DNA of 64,000 nucleotides from Alopecurus myosuroides (Eukaryota; Streptophyta; Magnoliopsida; Poales; Poaceae). The notes under the pieces are model-generated. The model saw only the letters and a list, made by a program, of their open reading frames with translations. It had not been told where the DNA came from and searched no databases. Numbering within the stretch: position 1 is the first letter of the stretch; each line of letters starts with the position of its first letter. Location of the stretch: positions 45,434,828 through 45,498,827 of the forward strand of contig CM054063.1 in the NCBI GenBank assembly GCA_028641055.1, given 5' to 3'. Both the position numbers and the translations under genes were made by a program. Below are positions 43,377 to 54,485 of the stretch, piece by piece.

Positions 43377-45847
43377 CTAGCCCACCTTGGTCCTTCGAAA
43401 CATCATTGCCAGAGATTTTAGGAGAGAACAAAGCCGCGACCTCCTTCCTAGCACGATCGAAAGACTGCCGTACCGAAGGAGAAAACACCAGCCCTAACTT
43501 GACTGTAGAAGTTATTGGCTTCTCACCACTGCCACCATGATTAACATCAATAGGTTGAGTAGGTTTCGGATCCGATGAAGATTTCGTTGTTCTGCCTGTG
43601 AGTTCATTCACTTTATCTTGGAAGTCATCACCGAGTCCATCAGTATCATCATCACTCTCAGCATCCCCCTCTCCACCCTCCATGTCCACATCATTAGTCG
43701 GTAGGGGCACATTCTCCTCCACCTCGAAGGAAAGTCTATAAAAACCATCTTTAATAAACATCTGGAAACACTTAGGGATCTTACGGTGATTTATACAACC
43801 AACAATACGAATGCAAAGAATTCCGTGTTTCCTAGTGAAGGGCATATCGATCTCCTGAGTCATACCAAACATGTCCCCAACTGCCCACACAGCAAGATAA
43901 TCACCAATGTGCGGGCTTGGAATCCCATCCACTCGCAGCCAAACCTCCGGAAGAGCATCTGCAGGTTCAGGGTCCTTAGTCCAGCTATCAATAGTGATCT
44001 CACATGGACTATTAGGCACAATGCATCTCCCAAAAATCTTTAATGTCTCCAACTCAGTGCTATTCGGGAATTCAACCTGAAAAATATTATGCCCCATACG
44101 AATAACATTCCAAACAAAGTTCTCTGTCGGAACGAAACGCTGCAGCTGTCTAATGATCCCCGAAATGGTCAATTCACCCCCCGAAACAACAATCAAGGCT
44201 AACCGATGATTCTCCAATTTTGGCTTGTATGTTTCTGTGCAAGGAAATTTGAAAAAGATCAGCTCCTCATGACCATACCCATAGACTAATTTTTTTGGCT
44301 TAGGGGCTGTCAACAAATGACACCGCCTATCCCCATGATCTGGGCCCTCGCAAATCTGACAGATAGCAACAGTGCACGCCTTGGATCGGTGACCAGCTAG
44401 GCCACATATGTAGCACTTTTTTGCTTCCCTAGGAGCTGCATCCGCCACTGCGTTGGCAAGAGCGGTAGCAGAAACAATGCCACTGCCACGATCTTGACGA
44501 ACCACAACCGTTATCGGAGCAGGTTCAGACACCACCGCAGATACCACCGCAGCCACAGTAGGTACCATAGCCGAGCCAGAAACAAACGTAGATGTCGATG
44601 TCGATGGAACAGTAGCTGAAATACTCGGCTGGGGCAAACTCGCAACACCCTCCGGCCCTTGAGGCAAAGCCCCACCTCCTTGAACCGATTGAACAGGCGG
44701 AGGCTGAGTCACAGCAGTAGGAGTCTGAATATTTCCTCCACCTCTACCAGACGTACGAGCATCTCCATAGCGACCACAGACGCCTCTATGATCATATGCA
44801 TTGTATCGAGGGCCTTGGTTTAGATTGAAATCCCCCCACATTGTTTCCTCCCGCCACAAAGGCGATAGGTTCACCTCAGCCACGCCCCTCAAACGGACGT
44901 CGAGCACGCCCCCCTCCAGCATGGAATCCCCCTCGAAAGCCACAGTTAGGGAAACCATTACCGGCATTGAACGTAGCTCCATGATCAAAGGAGCCACCCG
45001 CAGTCCCGCTTGGACCTCCCTCTTCAAAATTTGTGAAACCTCCATTGAAGCCCTAGCTGTAATTCTCTTGATTGTATCTCCTTGGATTGTTCCACTGGTT
45101 GTATCCGCCCTGATTATTGCTAGCCCCTTGCCCATCTCCCCGGAACGACATAGGAGACGGCGGCTGCTGCAGAGCTCTCGACCAGAAACCCCCCAGGATA
45201 TGACGTAACCCTACACCTGCGTTCGATCGATCACCGTCATGACTAACCATGCATTTAGCCAAGCCCTGGCCCACAAAAGGCCCACCCTCCTCGATGCCCT
45301 TGGCCCAACGAAAGCCCAGATTAACAGGAGACTGAAATTTCAAATTTGCACCGATCAAGGATCTCCGACGAGATGCGGAAGGCAATGCTGCCGAAGACTT
45401 CCGCCGGCTCACCGTAGTCCATTCACTCTCGTCGATCACATCTTCCACGAAAGAAGATGGTGGCATTATCGGAACCTTAGGTACCCGGAACTGTTTTGGA
45501 GTAGCAGTGAACTCAACGGAATGAAGATCCTGCCGCGCCGCCAACTTCGAACGATGTGTGGCCAGTTTCCGCGTTGTCTTCCCAGCAGAGGCAAGATCCC
45601 GAGACGGATCATCCTCCGGAGTCCTGCAATCCAACAAATACCGAGAACAAAACTTACTAGAATTACCTTTGCAAGGAGTAGACTCCTCATCCGCATCCGA
45701 TTCGTCTAGTGAGAGGCACCAGAACTGTCCTCCGAGCGGCACAGACGGAACCGCAAGGACAGGCCCAACCAACGACGTCTCCACCGGACAGCCAAAGGCC
45801 CCTTCAGACGTTGCCGCCGGCGTCGCCCCGCGAGTCGCCTCACCCAT
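43377..45847 (-). pseudogene. LINE1 ORF1, N-terminal and middle part (DUF4283, CCHC)
   Basis: The ATG at 45847 opens an acidic region (LSLDESDADEES) followed by WTTVSRRKSS. A frameshift at 45060-45135 leads into a Gly/Arg region and a long Ala/Val/Pro stretch. Two zinc knuckles follow (CYICGLAGHRSKAC and CQICEGPDHGDRRC), then a DUF4283-like domain (IIRQLQRFVPTENFVW, VGHNIF-type core, FTRKHGILCIRIVGCI, MFIKDGFYRLSF). Plant L1 ORF1 proteins of this kind bind the element RNA. The gypsy insertion cuts it after DQGGLGD, and coding resumes at 25479. In the order DUF4283/CCHC, the knuckles precede the domain here, the same as in LINE2. Confidence 0.82.
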
Positions 45848-46050
45848 CCCTTAGTCGCTGTGTATACCTATGTGCAGAACAATATTGATGGGGATCCAAG
45901 AATGTACAATAGTTCCCATATTAGACTCTGAATTTGCACTAGAAAGACTCAACGATTTGCTACAAAGATAACTGCGAAATATATTGTTGGGGGCACTTTA
46001 ACTAAATGTTAAACATGGTAGAAAATTTTAACAGCAAAATATGATAGAAG

Positions 46051-47256
46051 TTACTAATTTATATATTCTTGTGTCCTACTGCCATATTATTTGCATGTAG
46101 CATGATTACACATTTAGACATACTGACCATTTAGGTCCACTATAATTAAATGTCTTCAGCAACATGGTCTCTGTTTCTACAAAATGAGATGGCAGGCCAA
46201 GCAACTTTGTACTTGCACATGCCTTGCTGACTGAAATTACCAACTATATCCATTTTTTGGTGAAAAGTTAAGCTATGCTCCAATAAATTGTTCTCATATT
46301 ATTCCATGATGAAGCATGCTATATTCAAATTGATGTTTTCCTTCCGGTGTTGAATTAAGTATATCATGTAATCATCTTTGGCTATACTTATGTAATTATG
46401 TTTGACTCATTGTATTGAGAAAAGAGTAACTTTTGAGACATTTTATAGGCATATTAGCTGCATATAATATCTTTATTTACGAGCTAAAGAATAGCCGAAT
46501 GAAGAGACAAATCATTGTTGTGTTAACATTTGCTCGAATGTAGGTTCATTTGATATCTTGGCTGGACAAATAAACGGAAAGGCGGATGTGGATCAAATCG
46601 AAGCCGTGTACCAGAGTGCTTGTCCTAATACTTTACATGCACTACTGATTTTGTTTTCTCTATTTAGTGCAGCCATGTGTGAACAATTTTATTTAGTGAA
46701 ATATATTTTGATGATGTACTTATAAGAATATACGGGTAAGTGTGAAGCATTTATCTTTCTTTTTTACTCTGAAATTATTGCAAGTTAAAATAAATGTTTA
46801 GATAAAAGGAATTTATTGTTTTAACTGTTACTCATGTGTGTGATGAATGGTTTATCATGAAGTTTATTAGAAATATCCTACGCCGAGAAAGCCAAGGTGG
46901 AGCGAACGAGATGAACGAGTTGGGCGGGATACCGTGGATGACATGGATTTGAGGGTGAAATCGATTGGTGTCCACGCATGAAAAGAGGAGGAAGACATTT
47001 TACTATTTGTAGGGGTAAAAGAGCAGCTGTTTAATAAGTAGGGAGCATGACAAAGATGATGTTAGTTTTTCAGGGGGAACAAAAACATTGTTCTAAGTTT
47101 TTGCACCGTGGATGGTGTTGTTACTGGAATGTTTGTTAAAAAGGTTTATTCGTTTGCATAATTTTTAAACCACCATGGATTTTCATGTGCATTTTATTTT
47201 ACGCATGCGAGGAATGAAATCTGAAGGCCCGTAGCAACCCACGGGCATTCAACTAG
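46051..47256 (+). mobile_element. Helitron insertion present only in copy A
   Basis: The 3' end is CCCGT-loop-ACGGG (47229-47245) followed by CTAG at 47253-47256 and host T. Copy B has the uninterrupted site at 50562/50563 (between A and T), which proves insertion between A and T, the Helitron rule. The 5' end is near 46051 (TTACTAATTTATA), and the canonical TC is not clear. It is about 1.2 kb, AT-rich, non-autonomous and has no ORF. A GC-richer block at 46885-47040 may be captured sequence. Confidence 0.75.
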
Positions 47257-47853
47257 TACAAGATTAAATGGCAGCCAAATCCAGGATGTGCTAGCTTTCT
47301 TGGCGGTCATACACAGAAATCCTCATGAAGTGATTGCAAGTTGATAGATTATGCACTACAAATATGAACCTTTTTTTTTATCTATCATGAATATAACTCT
47401 GTACTCTAAACTGCACCCTTCTACTGAGTGATGGCTTTAACATATCAGGGTTCAGGAATAAATTATCAGTTTCATCACTCGCTAGCAACAGCAAAATCTA
47501 CCAGACATACAACATAAAAAACCCAACACATAGTTACCATTTTTCATAGCACGCCCTTGGTTCAAGAAAATATGAATCTTGGAGGCACTTCCTCTCTGCA
47601 AGTGGCTGCATAGTCTCCAGCGAGGTATGGTGCAGATTCACTATGAGGGGATATGTACTTCTCCATGAATACCTTCTCGGTTACCGTGCGATTGTGGAAT
47701 AGTAGCTCATTTCACGATCTAGCAAGCCATTTTCCTTAAGACAATGTGCATTGTAGGCCGGTTCCAACCCCACCTTGAAGCGTGTCACTGGACAGTCTCA
47801 GGGACATTGGACACTTACATACAACAATACCTACCTCAGCATCCGACCACCTA

Positions 47854-48238
47854 GGGCCTATTTGGATTGAAGAAATTCTGTAGGAATTTTGGAGGATTAA
47901 AATCCATAGGAAATTTTCCTATGGAATGCCTTTGGATCATAGGATTGAGTACAAAAAATTTCTAAGGAATCCATTCCTATGACACCTATTCCATAGGAAT
48001 CTCAACATGAGCTCAAACCTCTTTTTTTGCGAAGTCCAATGCACACATACTCTATCTCTCTCTACCCTCTCTCCTTATTCCTGCAAAGTTCTTGTGTTTA
48101 CTTCATGTGCACCATACAAAGGCATCGTTTAGAAAATTCCTGGGTTTTAAAATCCTATAGGAATTGAAGTGTATGACATCTCAATCGTGCGTTTTTCCTA
48201 TTCCTACGTTTCTAAAATCCTGCAATCCAAAGAGGTCC
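47854..48238. mobile_element. Tourist/Harbinger-like MITE, copy A only
   Basis: About 385 bp with imperfect 16-bp terminal inverted repeats (GGGCCTATTTGGATTG and, at the other end, CAATCCAAAGAGGTCC). It is flanked by CTA on both sides (47851-47853, 48238-48240; one C could belong to either). Copy B has the empty site CCACCTAAACGTC at about 59370-59382. It carries no coding capacity and is AT-rich with internal palindromic runs (AGGAATTTT / AAAATTCC). Confidence 0.85.
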
Positions 48239-48423
48239 TAAACGTCTTCTTCAAGTACTACTCCACTTTGGCAGCTATCTTCTCCTTGCTGAGGAGTGCT
48301 TGCTTGGACATCCAAGAGCCACGGGGCACACCTACAGCTTCGGCGCAAGCCACCCTCCCATGGACGCACACCAGCTTGGTGGTGAGCAGACATGGCCGAG
48401 CGATGCCTAGGTTGGCAATATAA

Positions 48424-48680
48424 GGAAGTGAGCGTAGCTCAACTGGTTGGAAGAGTGGATGTACGAACCCAACACCCAAGTTCAAGTCCCCACGGGCACA
48501 AATTTAGGTTCCTATTTATACTTGAGGAGCATGGCTTCCTGATACTCATGCACTTTATCCTAAGGATAAGGCTTGGTTTGTAAAAACATAAAAATCCTGA
48601 TGCTCATGCATATATGGCTGTGTGCATCCCTAGTTGGTGCAGAGGCCGTGGAAGTGAAATTCTCCCCCCAAAGTTTAAAT
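48424..48680 (+). mobile_element. tRNA-derived SINE-like element, copy A
   Basis: GGAAGTGAGCGTAGCTCAAC starts a tRNA-like head with an A box (TAGCTCAACTGG, 48435-48446) and a B box (AGTTCAAGTCC, about 48479-48489). These are the internal promoter for RNA polymerase III. About 190 bases of body follow, containing TGTGCATCCCTAGTTGGTGC and AGAGGCCGTGG and ending near CCCCCCAAAGTTT. It does not fold as a full tRNA (no proper acceptor pairing seen), so it is not a tRNA gene. Confidence 0.65.
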
Positions 48681-48896
48681 TCCAAACATAGGGACGCTCG
48701 CGTCGCTCCCGGGGGGCGGCACGGGCGAAACCCTAGCCGCCGCCCCCACACCCCCTCCTCCCCATCCACCCGCCGCCGCCGGAGGAAGCCACCGAGGGCA
48801 CAAACCTCCGCGTGATGGACGGCGGCCAGCGGGTCCTCGCCTCCTCAACACAAACGTGGCGGGAGGTCTCCGGCCAGATGCGTTGGTGGGCCCTGG
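48681..48896 (+). other. GC-rich leader-like block following the SINE, copy A
   Basis: The sequence AAACCCTAGCCGCCGCC and neighbouring GC-rich codons look like a plant 5' UTR and first codons (ATGGACGGCGGCCAGCGG at about 48814). It is cut by the duplication junction, and the longer copy is at 59816 onward. No protein recognised. Confidence 0.4.
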
Positions 48897-50061
48897 ATGA
48901 TGTATCATATGAAAATTCGCTATTGTAAACTATTTTAACTCTAGACAGTTTTCTTCCGGGCGTGACAAAATTTATGAATTTGGAGTTTTGAAACAATGCA
49001 CGTTCACTACACTTGCATCTAAATTTTTTCTCATTTATGCATCGTTCAAAATACATAATATTTAAACTAAATTTTAGCAATTAAGAAAGGTGGTTCAACT
49101 TGACAAGATCGATATCATCATCTTATAACTTAAGTAAAATACGCAAGACAAAAGTATGACCTTAATATAGTTTCTATTTACCGGTTTTGTGATTTTATTT
49201 AAGATATCAGATTAAAGGATAGATAGTCATACTATCAAGTATCTTGATCATATCGTTTGTAAAGAGCTATAATCTTTGAATCATTGACATCACTTTTCTT
49301 TGTTCTTATTTTAATTTTCCCCATTTATGATTTTAGAGCTAAACGTGTTATTCAAAACAAGCTTAAACTCATTAAAAACAGATTTCGTATAAAAAAACCT
49401 TTTGTGTTCATGATATTGGAGATTTTGTCTGTTACCTTTTTTAAAAGAGGTCTAACATGTCCCCATGTAAATTGACACTCCCCTGTTAGTGATACGTCTA
49501 TAATGTTAAGCTTAATACTACCTCTAAGCCTTTTTCTTTTGTCTTAGCTCTTATCATCACACTCTTAGCACTAGCGCTAGACAACTCCTCTCATCTTTAG
49601 CCTCTGAATAGTAGCTAGGGATACAGATGCTTCAATAGTCTTATATGACATTGATTTAACTCCCTTGCATTTTTTTCCTTCTCATGTATCTATGAATTAT
49701 TTGTAAAACAGGGAATGGGCATAATGGTAAAAGAAGGGACACATAAATGTGCACATGATATCTTTTCCGTGCAAAGTTATCCTATTAAAGAGCTCCACAT
49801 GTGCCGTACCCCATCGAATTCAGTGAAAATTAAATGTCACATGTATACCATTTAGATTTTCAGTAGTCATGAAAGTTTTGTTCACATGAAGAAAATAAGA
49901 TGCTTGCTCGTTTTGTCTAGACTGAATAATTCTAGTAAAAGTCATGTTCATTTTCCGCAACCACTTTGTGAGACAACCGGTGCAAAGCAAAGTGATAATG
50001 TTGTGCTCTGTGATAAGAGTAAATGGCAGAAACAACATGTAAATAAGTTTTCTGCTGTTGG

Positions 50062-50397
50062 TTGTTCTCAGGCTTGAGGTGCACTTTAAATGTATTAGAT
50101 CTATTCATGTATAACTTAGATATTTTTTCCATGTCAACTCAAGAAATACATTGTGCGCATGAACCTGCATGGCTGCATTGTGTCGATGCCCAGCTAAGAA
50201 TTAAACCTACAATGAGGTATGTGGTGACAACAGTTCATCAGAGTTCTCATATGACAAGTGTAAACAAGAATGGATATGATGAACAACCAAGCGTGAAGTG
50301 TGCAAGAGTCAATAAACATATTCAGCTAAGAAACATTCAGTTAAAACATCCTAGATCTTGCCACAGATGTTCAGAAGCCTGTGCAGAACAATATTGA
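50062..50397 (+). CDS. Unrecognised 111-codon ORF in the duplicated unit (copy B)
   Basis: This is the longer twin of 20293-20571, with an extra C-terminal stretch KHPRSCHRCSEACAEQY. Downstream in another frame (about 50390-50515) another open stretch reads LDSEFALERLNDLLQRQLQN. This suggests a decayed multi-exon gene or an element ORF. I do not recognise the family. Confidence 0.25.
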   Translation: MFSGLRCTLNVLDLFMYNLDIFSMSTQEIHCAHEPAWLHCVDAQLRIKPTMRYVVTTVHQSSHMTSVNKNGYDEQPSVKCARVNKHIQLRNIQLKHPRSCHRCSEACAEQY

Positions 50398-50811
50398 TGG
50401 GGATCCAAGAAAGTACAATAGTTCCCACATTAGACTCTGAATTTGCACTAGAAAGACTCAACGATTTGCTACAAAGACAACTGCAAAATATATTGTTGGG
50501 GGCACTTTAACTAAATGTTAAACGGGGTAGAAAATTTTAACTGCAAAATATGATTGCAAGTATACAAGATTAAATGGCAGCCAAATCCAGGATGTGCTAG
50601 CTTTCTTGGCGGTCATACACAGAAATCCTCCTTTTTTTTTTGAAATGGGTAATCCCTGCCTCTGCATCAGAGTGATGCACATGGCATTTTATTAAAAAAC
50701 AATAGTAGCAAGAGCTGAAGAAATACAAAGTGTTGAAATAGCAAAGACAACGAAAAATTCAGGTTGGCTACATCCCAGCCACTCTGAAACTAAGTAGTAG
50801 GAAGAAACCCA

Positions 50812-53800
50812 CTAAAACTCGCGAAGGCGACGCTCATGCTTCCACCCATTTGAACATAGGATAGCACGCACCACCGCCATAAGTCGATTGCAACCAGTTT
50901 CCATGAAAGGGCGCTGGTCTTGCTTGAGGAGTAGTGACCACGTAGTAATCCAGTAAGTAGCCTTGTGGACAACCTGTAAGAAATGAACATTTTCGACTTT
51001 GTTAAAGACAACATCATTCCGGCATGTCCAAATAGCCCAAATAAACGCACACACGCCAATACATATACGTTTTTTCACCACCTTATGTAGCCCATTCAAC
51101 CATGAACTAAACAAAATATCCAGAGACGAGGGAGGTGGAACATTGAACGTAAATTGGAGCAATCTCCATACTTTACGAGCAAATGGGCAAGTAACAAATA
51201 AATGTTCTACCGATTCTTCCTGGTTGCAAAACACACATTGTTTGGAACCAACCCAATTTCTTTTTGCTAAGTTATCTTTCGTAAGTATAACTTTCCGATG
51301 AACAAACCACATAAAGATCTTAATCTTAAGTGGAATTTTCATTTTCCACAAAGACTTGTTGAGACAAGGAGTATGACCATCCATGATATCATTGTACATG
51401 GATTTAACCGTGAAAACCTTCGAAGCTGTCAAATCCCATTCGAAGACATCCTCCTCATGGGATAACGAAACCGACCTGAGTTGTTGAACTAACAACAGCC
51501 ACTCAACCCATTTAACTCCTAATAAATTTCTACGAAATTGAATATTAATCGGTGGAGCATTAACAAACACGTCTGCAATAAGGACATTCTTATTGTGTGC
51601 TACATTGTAAAGGTTTGGGTAGGAATGAGCCAAAGATCTAACTCCTAACCATATGTCTTCCCAAAACCGAGTCCTTTGGCCATTACCAACGACAAATTTA
51701 CCTCGGCTAAAGAAATCCTGCTTCACCGCCATAATCCCCTTCCAAAAAGGGGAATCAGTAGGTTTTAGTTTAACTTGAGTAATACTCTTACCACATAGGT
51801 ATTTGTTAGTTAAAAGTTCCTGCCATACCCCTTTCTCAGTAAGCAATTTAAAAAGCCATTTGCTTAATAAACATTTGTTTTTAACTTCTAATAACTCAAT
51901 TCCTAACCCCCCTTGATCTTTTGGTCTGCAAATAATGTTCCACTTAGTGAGTCTATATTTCCTCTTATGTTGGTCACATTGCCAAAAGAATCGGCTTCTA
52001 AAAAAATCGAGTCTTTTCCTTACTCCCACTGGAATTTCGAAAAAGGACAAAACATCGGAAGACTTGTTAGGACAGAATTAATCAACACTAATCTATCCCC
52101 ATATGAGAGAAGTTTACCAGCCCAAGAGGCTAACTTCTTCTCAAAACGATCATCAACTATCTTCCATTCTCCAAGAAGGAGTTTCCGATAATGAATAGGT
52201 ATACCTAGATATCTAAATGGAAGGGACCCCACCTCACATCCAAAGATGTTACGGTAATCATCCTTGCAATCTACAGCTTTACCAAAACAAAAAATCTCAC
52301 TCTTGTGAAAGTTTATCTTGAGACCAGACAATTGTTCAAAAATAGCCAAGATAAGTTTCATGTTTACTGCCTTTTCAACATCATGTTCTAAGAAAAGTAT
52401 TGTATCATCCGCATATTGTAGAATAGAAATCCCACCATCCACCAAATGCGGAATTAAACCCCCGACCTGACCATCAACTTTAGCACGCTCAATGAGTACA
52501 GCCAACATGTCAGCTACTACATTAAACAAAATTGGAGACATTGGGTCTCCCTGTCGTAGCCCCTTTAAAGTTTGAAAATAATGACCAATGTCATCATTAA
52601 CTCTGATACCAACACTCCCCCCCTGCACAAAACACGCTACCCATCCCGCCATTTTGAACTAAAACCCTTCATCCGCAGTACCTGCTACAGAAAAGACCAA
52701 TTGACCTTATCATATGCTTTTTCAAAATCAATTTTGAAGAGCACACCATCTAGTTTCTTGTTTTGTAACTCATGAATAGTCTCATGTAGAATTACCACAC
52801 CTTCCAAAATATTCCTTCCCGGCAAAAAGGCAGTCTGAGTCGGCCCAATAACTTTTTGTGCAATTTTAGTCACTCTATTTGTACCCACTTTGGTAAAAAT
52901 TTTGAAGGAAACATTCAAAAGACAAATAGGCCTATATTCCTCAATTTTAGACGCATTTTCTTTCTTAGGGAGGAGAGTGATTACCCCGAAATTTAACCTA
53001 TACAAGGGAAGGTCACCTTCCTGTAGTTGGTTGAACATCGCCATTAGATCATTTTTCACAATAGGCGAAAACCTCTGATAAAATTCTGCCGGAACCCCAT
53101 CTGGTCCCAGTGCTCTGTTATGTTCCATAAGAGAAATGGCCTCATAGACCTCCTCCTCTGAAATTCTAGAAGTTAGAAGCTCATTCTCTACATTAGAGAT
53201 CTTAGGAAAATCATGAGTAACATTCTCATCAAGAGAAATGTTGTTAATCTCGGGTGGACCAAACAATTTTTTATAGTAGTTCGAAATATAATTTTTGAGA
53301 TTCTCCTCCCCAACAATGGTTCCCTCCTCCTGTTCCAACTGAAATATTCTATTTTTATGGTGTTTTCCATTTGCAATCAAATGGAAATACCTGGTGTTAT
53401 CCCCTCCTTGTTGAACATGTTTAACTTTCGCTCTTTGTGCCCACTTGGCTTCCTCCTCACGTATGAGTTTAGCAATAAACTCATCTGCTTGTTTCTTTGA
53501 AGCCAACTCCTCTACAGATAGTGGAGTTGTCTCTGCTTTAATATCTAACTCGTTAATGAGTAGGATAAGCTTTTCTTTTTTTTGCTCGATATTCACCGCT
53601 AATGTTTTTTGCCCAACCCCGGAGATATTGGCGGAGGTGCCTCACTCTAATTTGCCATGTGTCCACCGGAGAGTCTCCCTCAACACATGAGGACCACTCC
53701 CTGGCCACCAACTCCGAGAACCCCTCTTTCTTAAGCCAGGAAAGTTCAAAAGAGAAGTGAGAAACATTTCCCAAATGCGCTTGCTGACCACAATCAATAA

Positions 53801-54485
53801 CTGGAGGGGTATGATCAGATCCTGTACGAGCCAATGCATGTACAGAAACTAAAGGGTATTTCTGTTCCCACTCTATGCTAGCCAAAAAACGATCTAATTT
53901 TTCGAAAGTAGGTATTGGCCTTCTACTTGCCCACGTGTATTGTCTACCCGAAAGTTCAATATCTTTCAGGTTAAGACTCTCAATAATTGCGTTGAAAATA
54001 AATGGCCAACGCGCATTAAAATTGTCATTGTTCTTTTCTTCTCCCCGTCTGATAATATTAAAATCACCTCCTAATAAAAGCGGTCTATCCTCATTCTCAC
54101 AAATACGAACCAACTCCGCTAAAAAATCTGGTTTGGAATTGTCTTGGGCTGCCCCATAAACAACAACCAGAGACCACAAGAATGCATCAAATTTATTCTT
54201 CAATCTTAATTTGACACAAAACTCCCCTGCCACCACATCCTGAACCACAAACTCACTCTTATCGAAACCAACCAAAATACCCCCCGAACGACCTCTAGGT
54301 GGAAGGCAGTACCACATATAGTCTCTCCCCCCAGCTAGCTGTTTAAGAAAAGGCACCGAAAAATGTGATCTTCCTGTCTCTAAAATAGCCACGAAACTGA
54401 GTTTTAACTCCCTCACTGATTCCTGAATTGTGAAGTGTTTAGCCGTGTCCCCAAAACCATCGCTGTTCCATATCATCCCTTTCAT
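50812..54485 (-). pseudogene. LINE2 ORF2: endonuclease, reverse transcriptase, zf-RVT
   Basis: ATG at 54485 overlaps the ORF1 stop (ATGA). The endonuclease (54485-53553) shows WNSDG, ETGRSHF, VYGAAQ, GGDFNI and GSDH. RT (53596-52020) shows KTGV-like SFKIFTKVGTNR, IDFEKAYDKV, GLRQGDPMSP and QYADDTILF (YADD). The C-terminal part (52050-50812) is continuous and contains RFWEDIWLG, LWKMKIPLKIKIFMW and CVFCNQEESVEHLF...CPF, the zinc-binding RVT region. Damage: frameshift near 53590, TAG in place of CAG at about 52685-52690 after VNWSFL, an indel near 52650 and a frameshift near 52040. About 1220 codons in all, normal for plant L1 ORF2. Confidence 0.9.

Larger units (their letters stand above)
20613..45870 (-). 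mobile_element. LINE1, L1-type non-LTR retrotransposon, split by a gypsy insertion
   Basis: The minus-strand order is ORF1 (45847 down to 43377), gypsy insertion, ORF1 C-terminus (25479 to 24229), ORF2 endonuclease-RT-zinc region (24236 to 20772), then a 3' tail ending in an A-rich stretch (plus strand T-run at 20613-20624). Copy B of the duplication has the uninterrupted site (GAAGCCTGTGCAGAACAA at 50378-50395), so the element is bounded at about 20613 and 45870. Any target duplication is only 2-3 bases. The element starts almost at the ORF1 ATG, so its 5' end is probably truncated. Confidence 0.85.
19312..48896. repeat. Tandem duplication, copy A (with later insertions)
   Basis: From ATGATGTATCATATG at 19312 the sequence matches 48897 onward. 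It continues, skipping inserted elements, to CCCTGG(ATG) at 48891-48899, which matches 60032-60040. Copies share long near-identical blocks (19312-20612 with 48897-50384; 45871-46050 and 47257-47329 with 50382-50630; 47373-48896 with 58888-60037). The shared ATG at both breakpoints points to duplication through microhomology. Copy A contains LINE1, the nested gypsy and long-LTR elements, a Helitron and a MITE, all absent from copy B. It lacks 166 bases present in B (49841-50006). Confidence 0.88.

Noticed and set aside
48431..48495. tRNA-like sequence with A and B boxes (also at 59587-59650 and 58818-58880 minus)
   Set aside because: No convincing acceptor stem or full cloverleaf, and the same head is attached to a 190-bp conserved body in three places, so I call it a SINE-like element rather than a tRNA gene.
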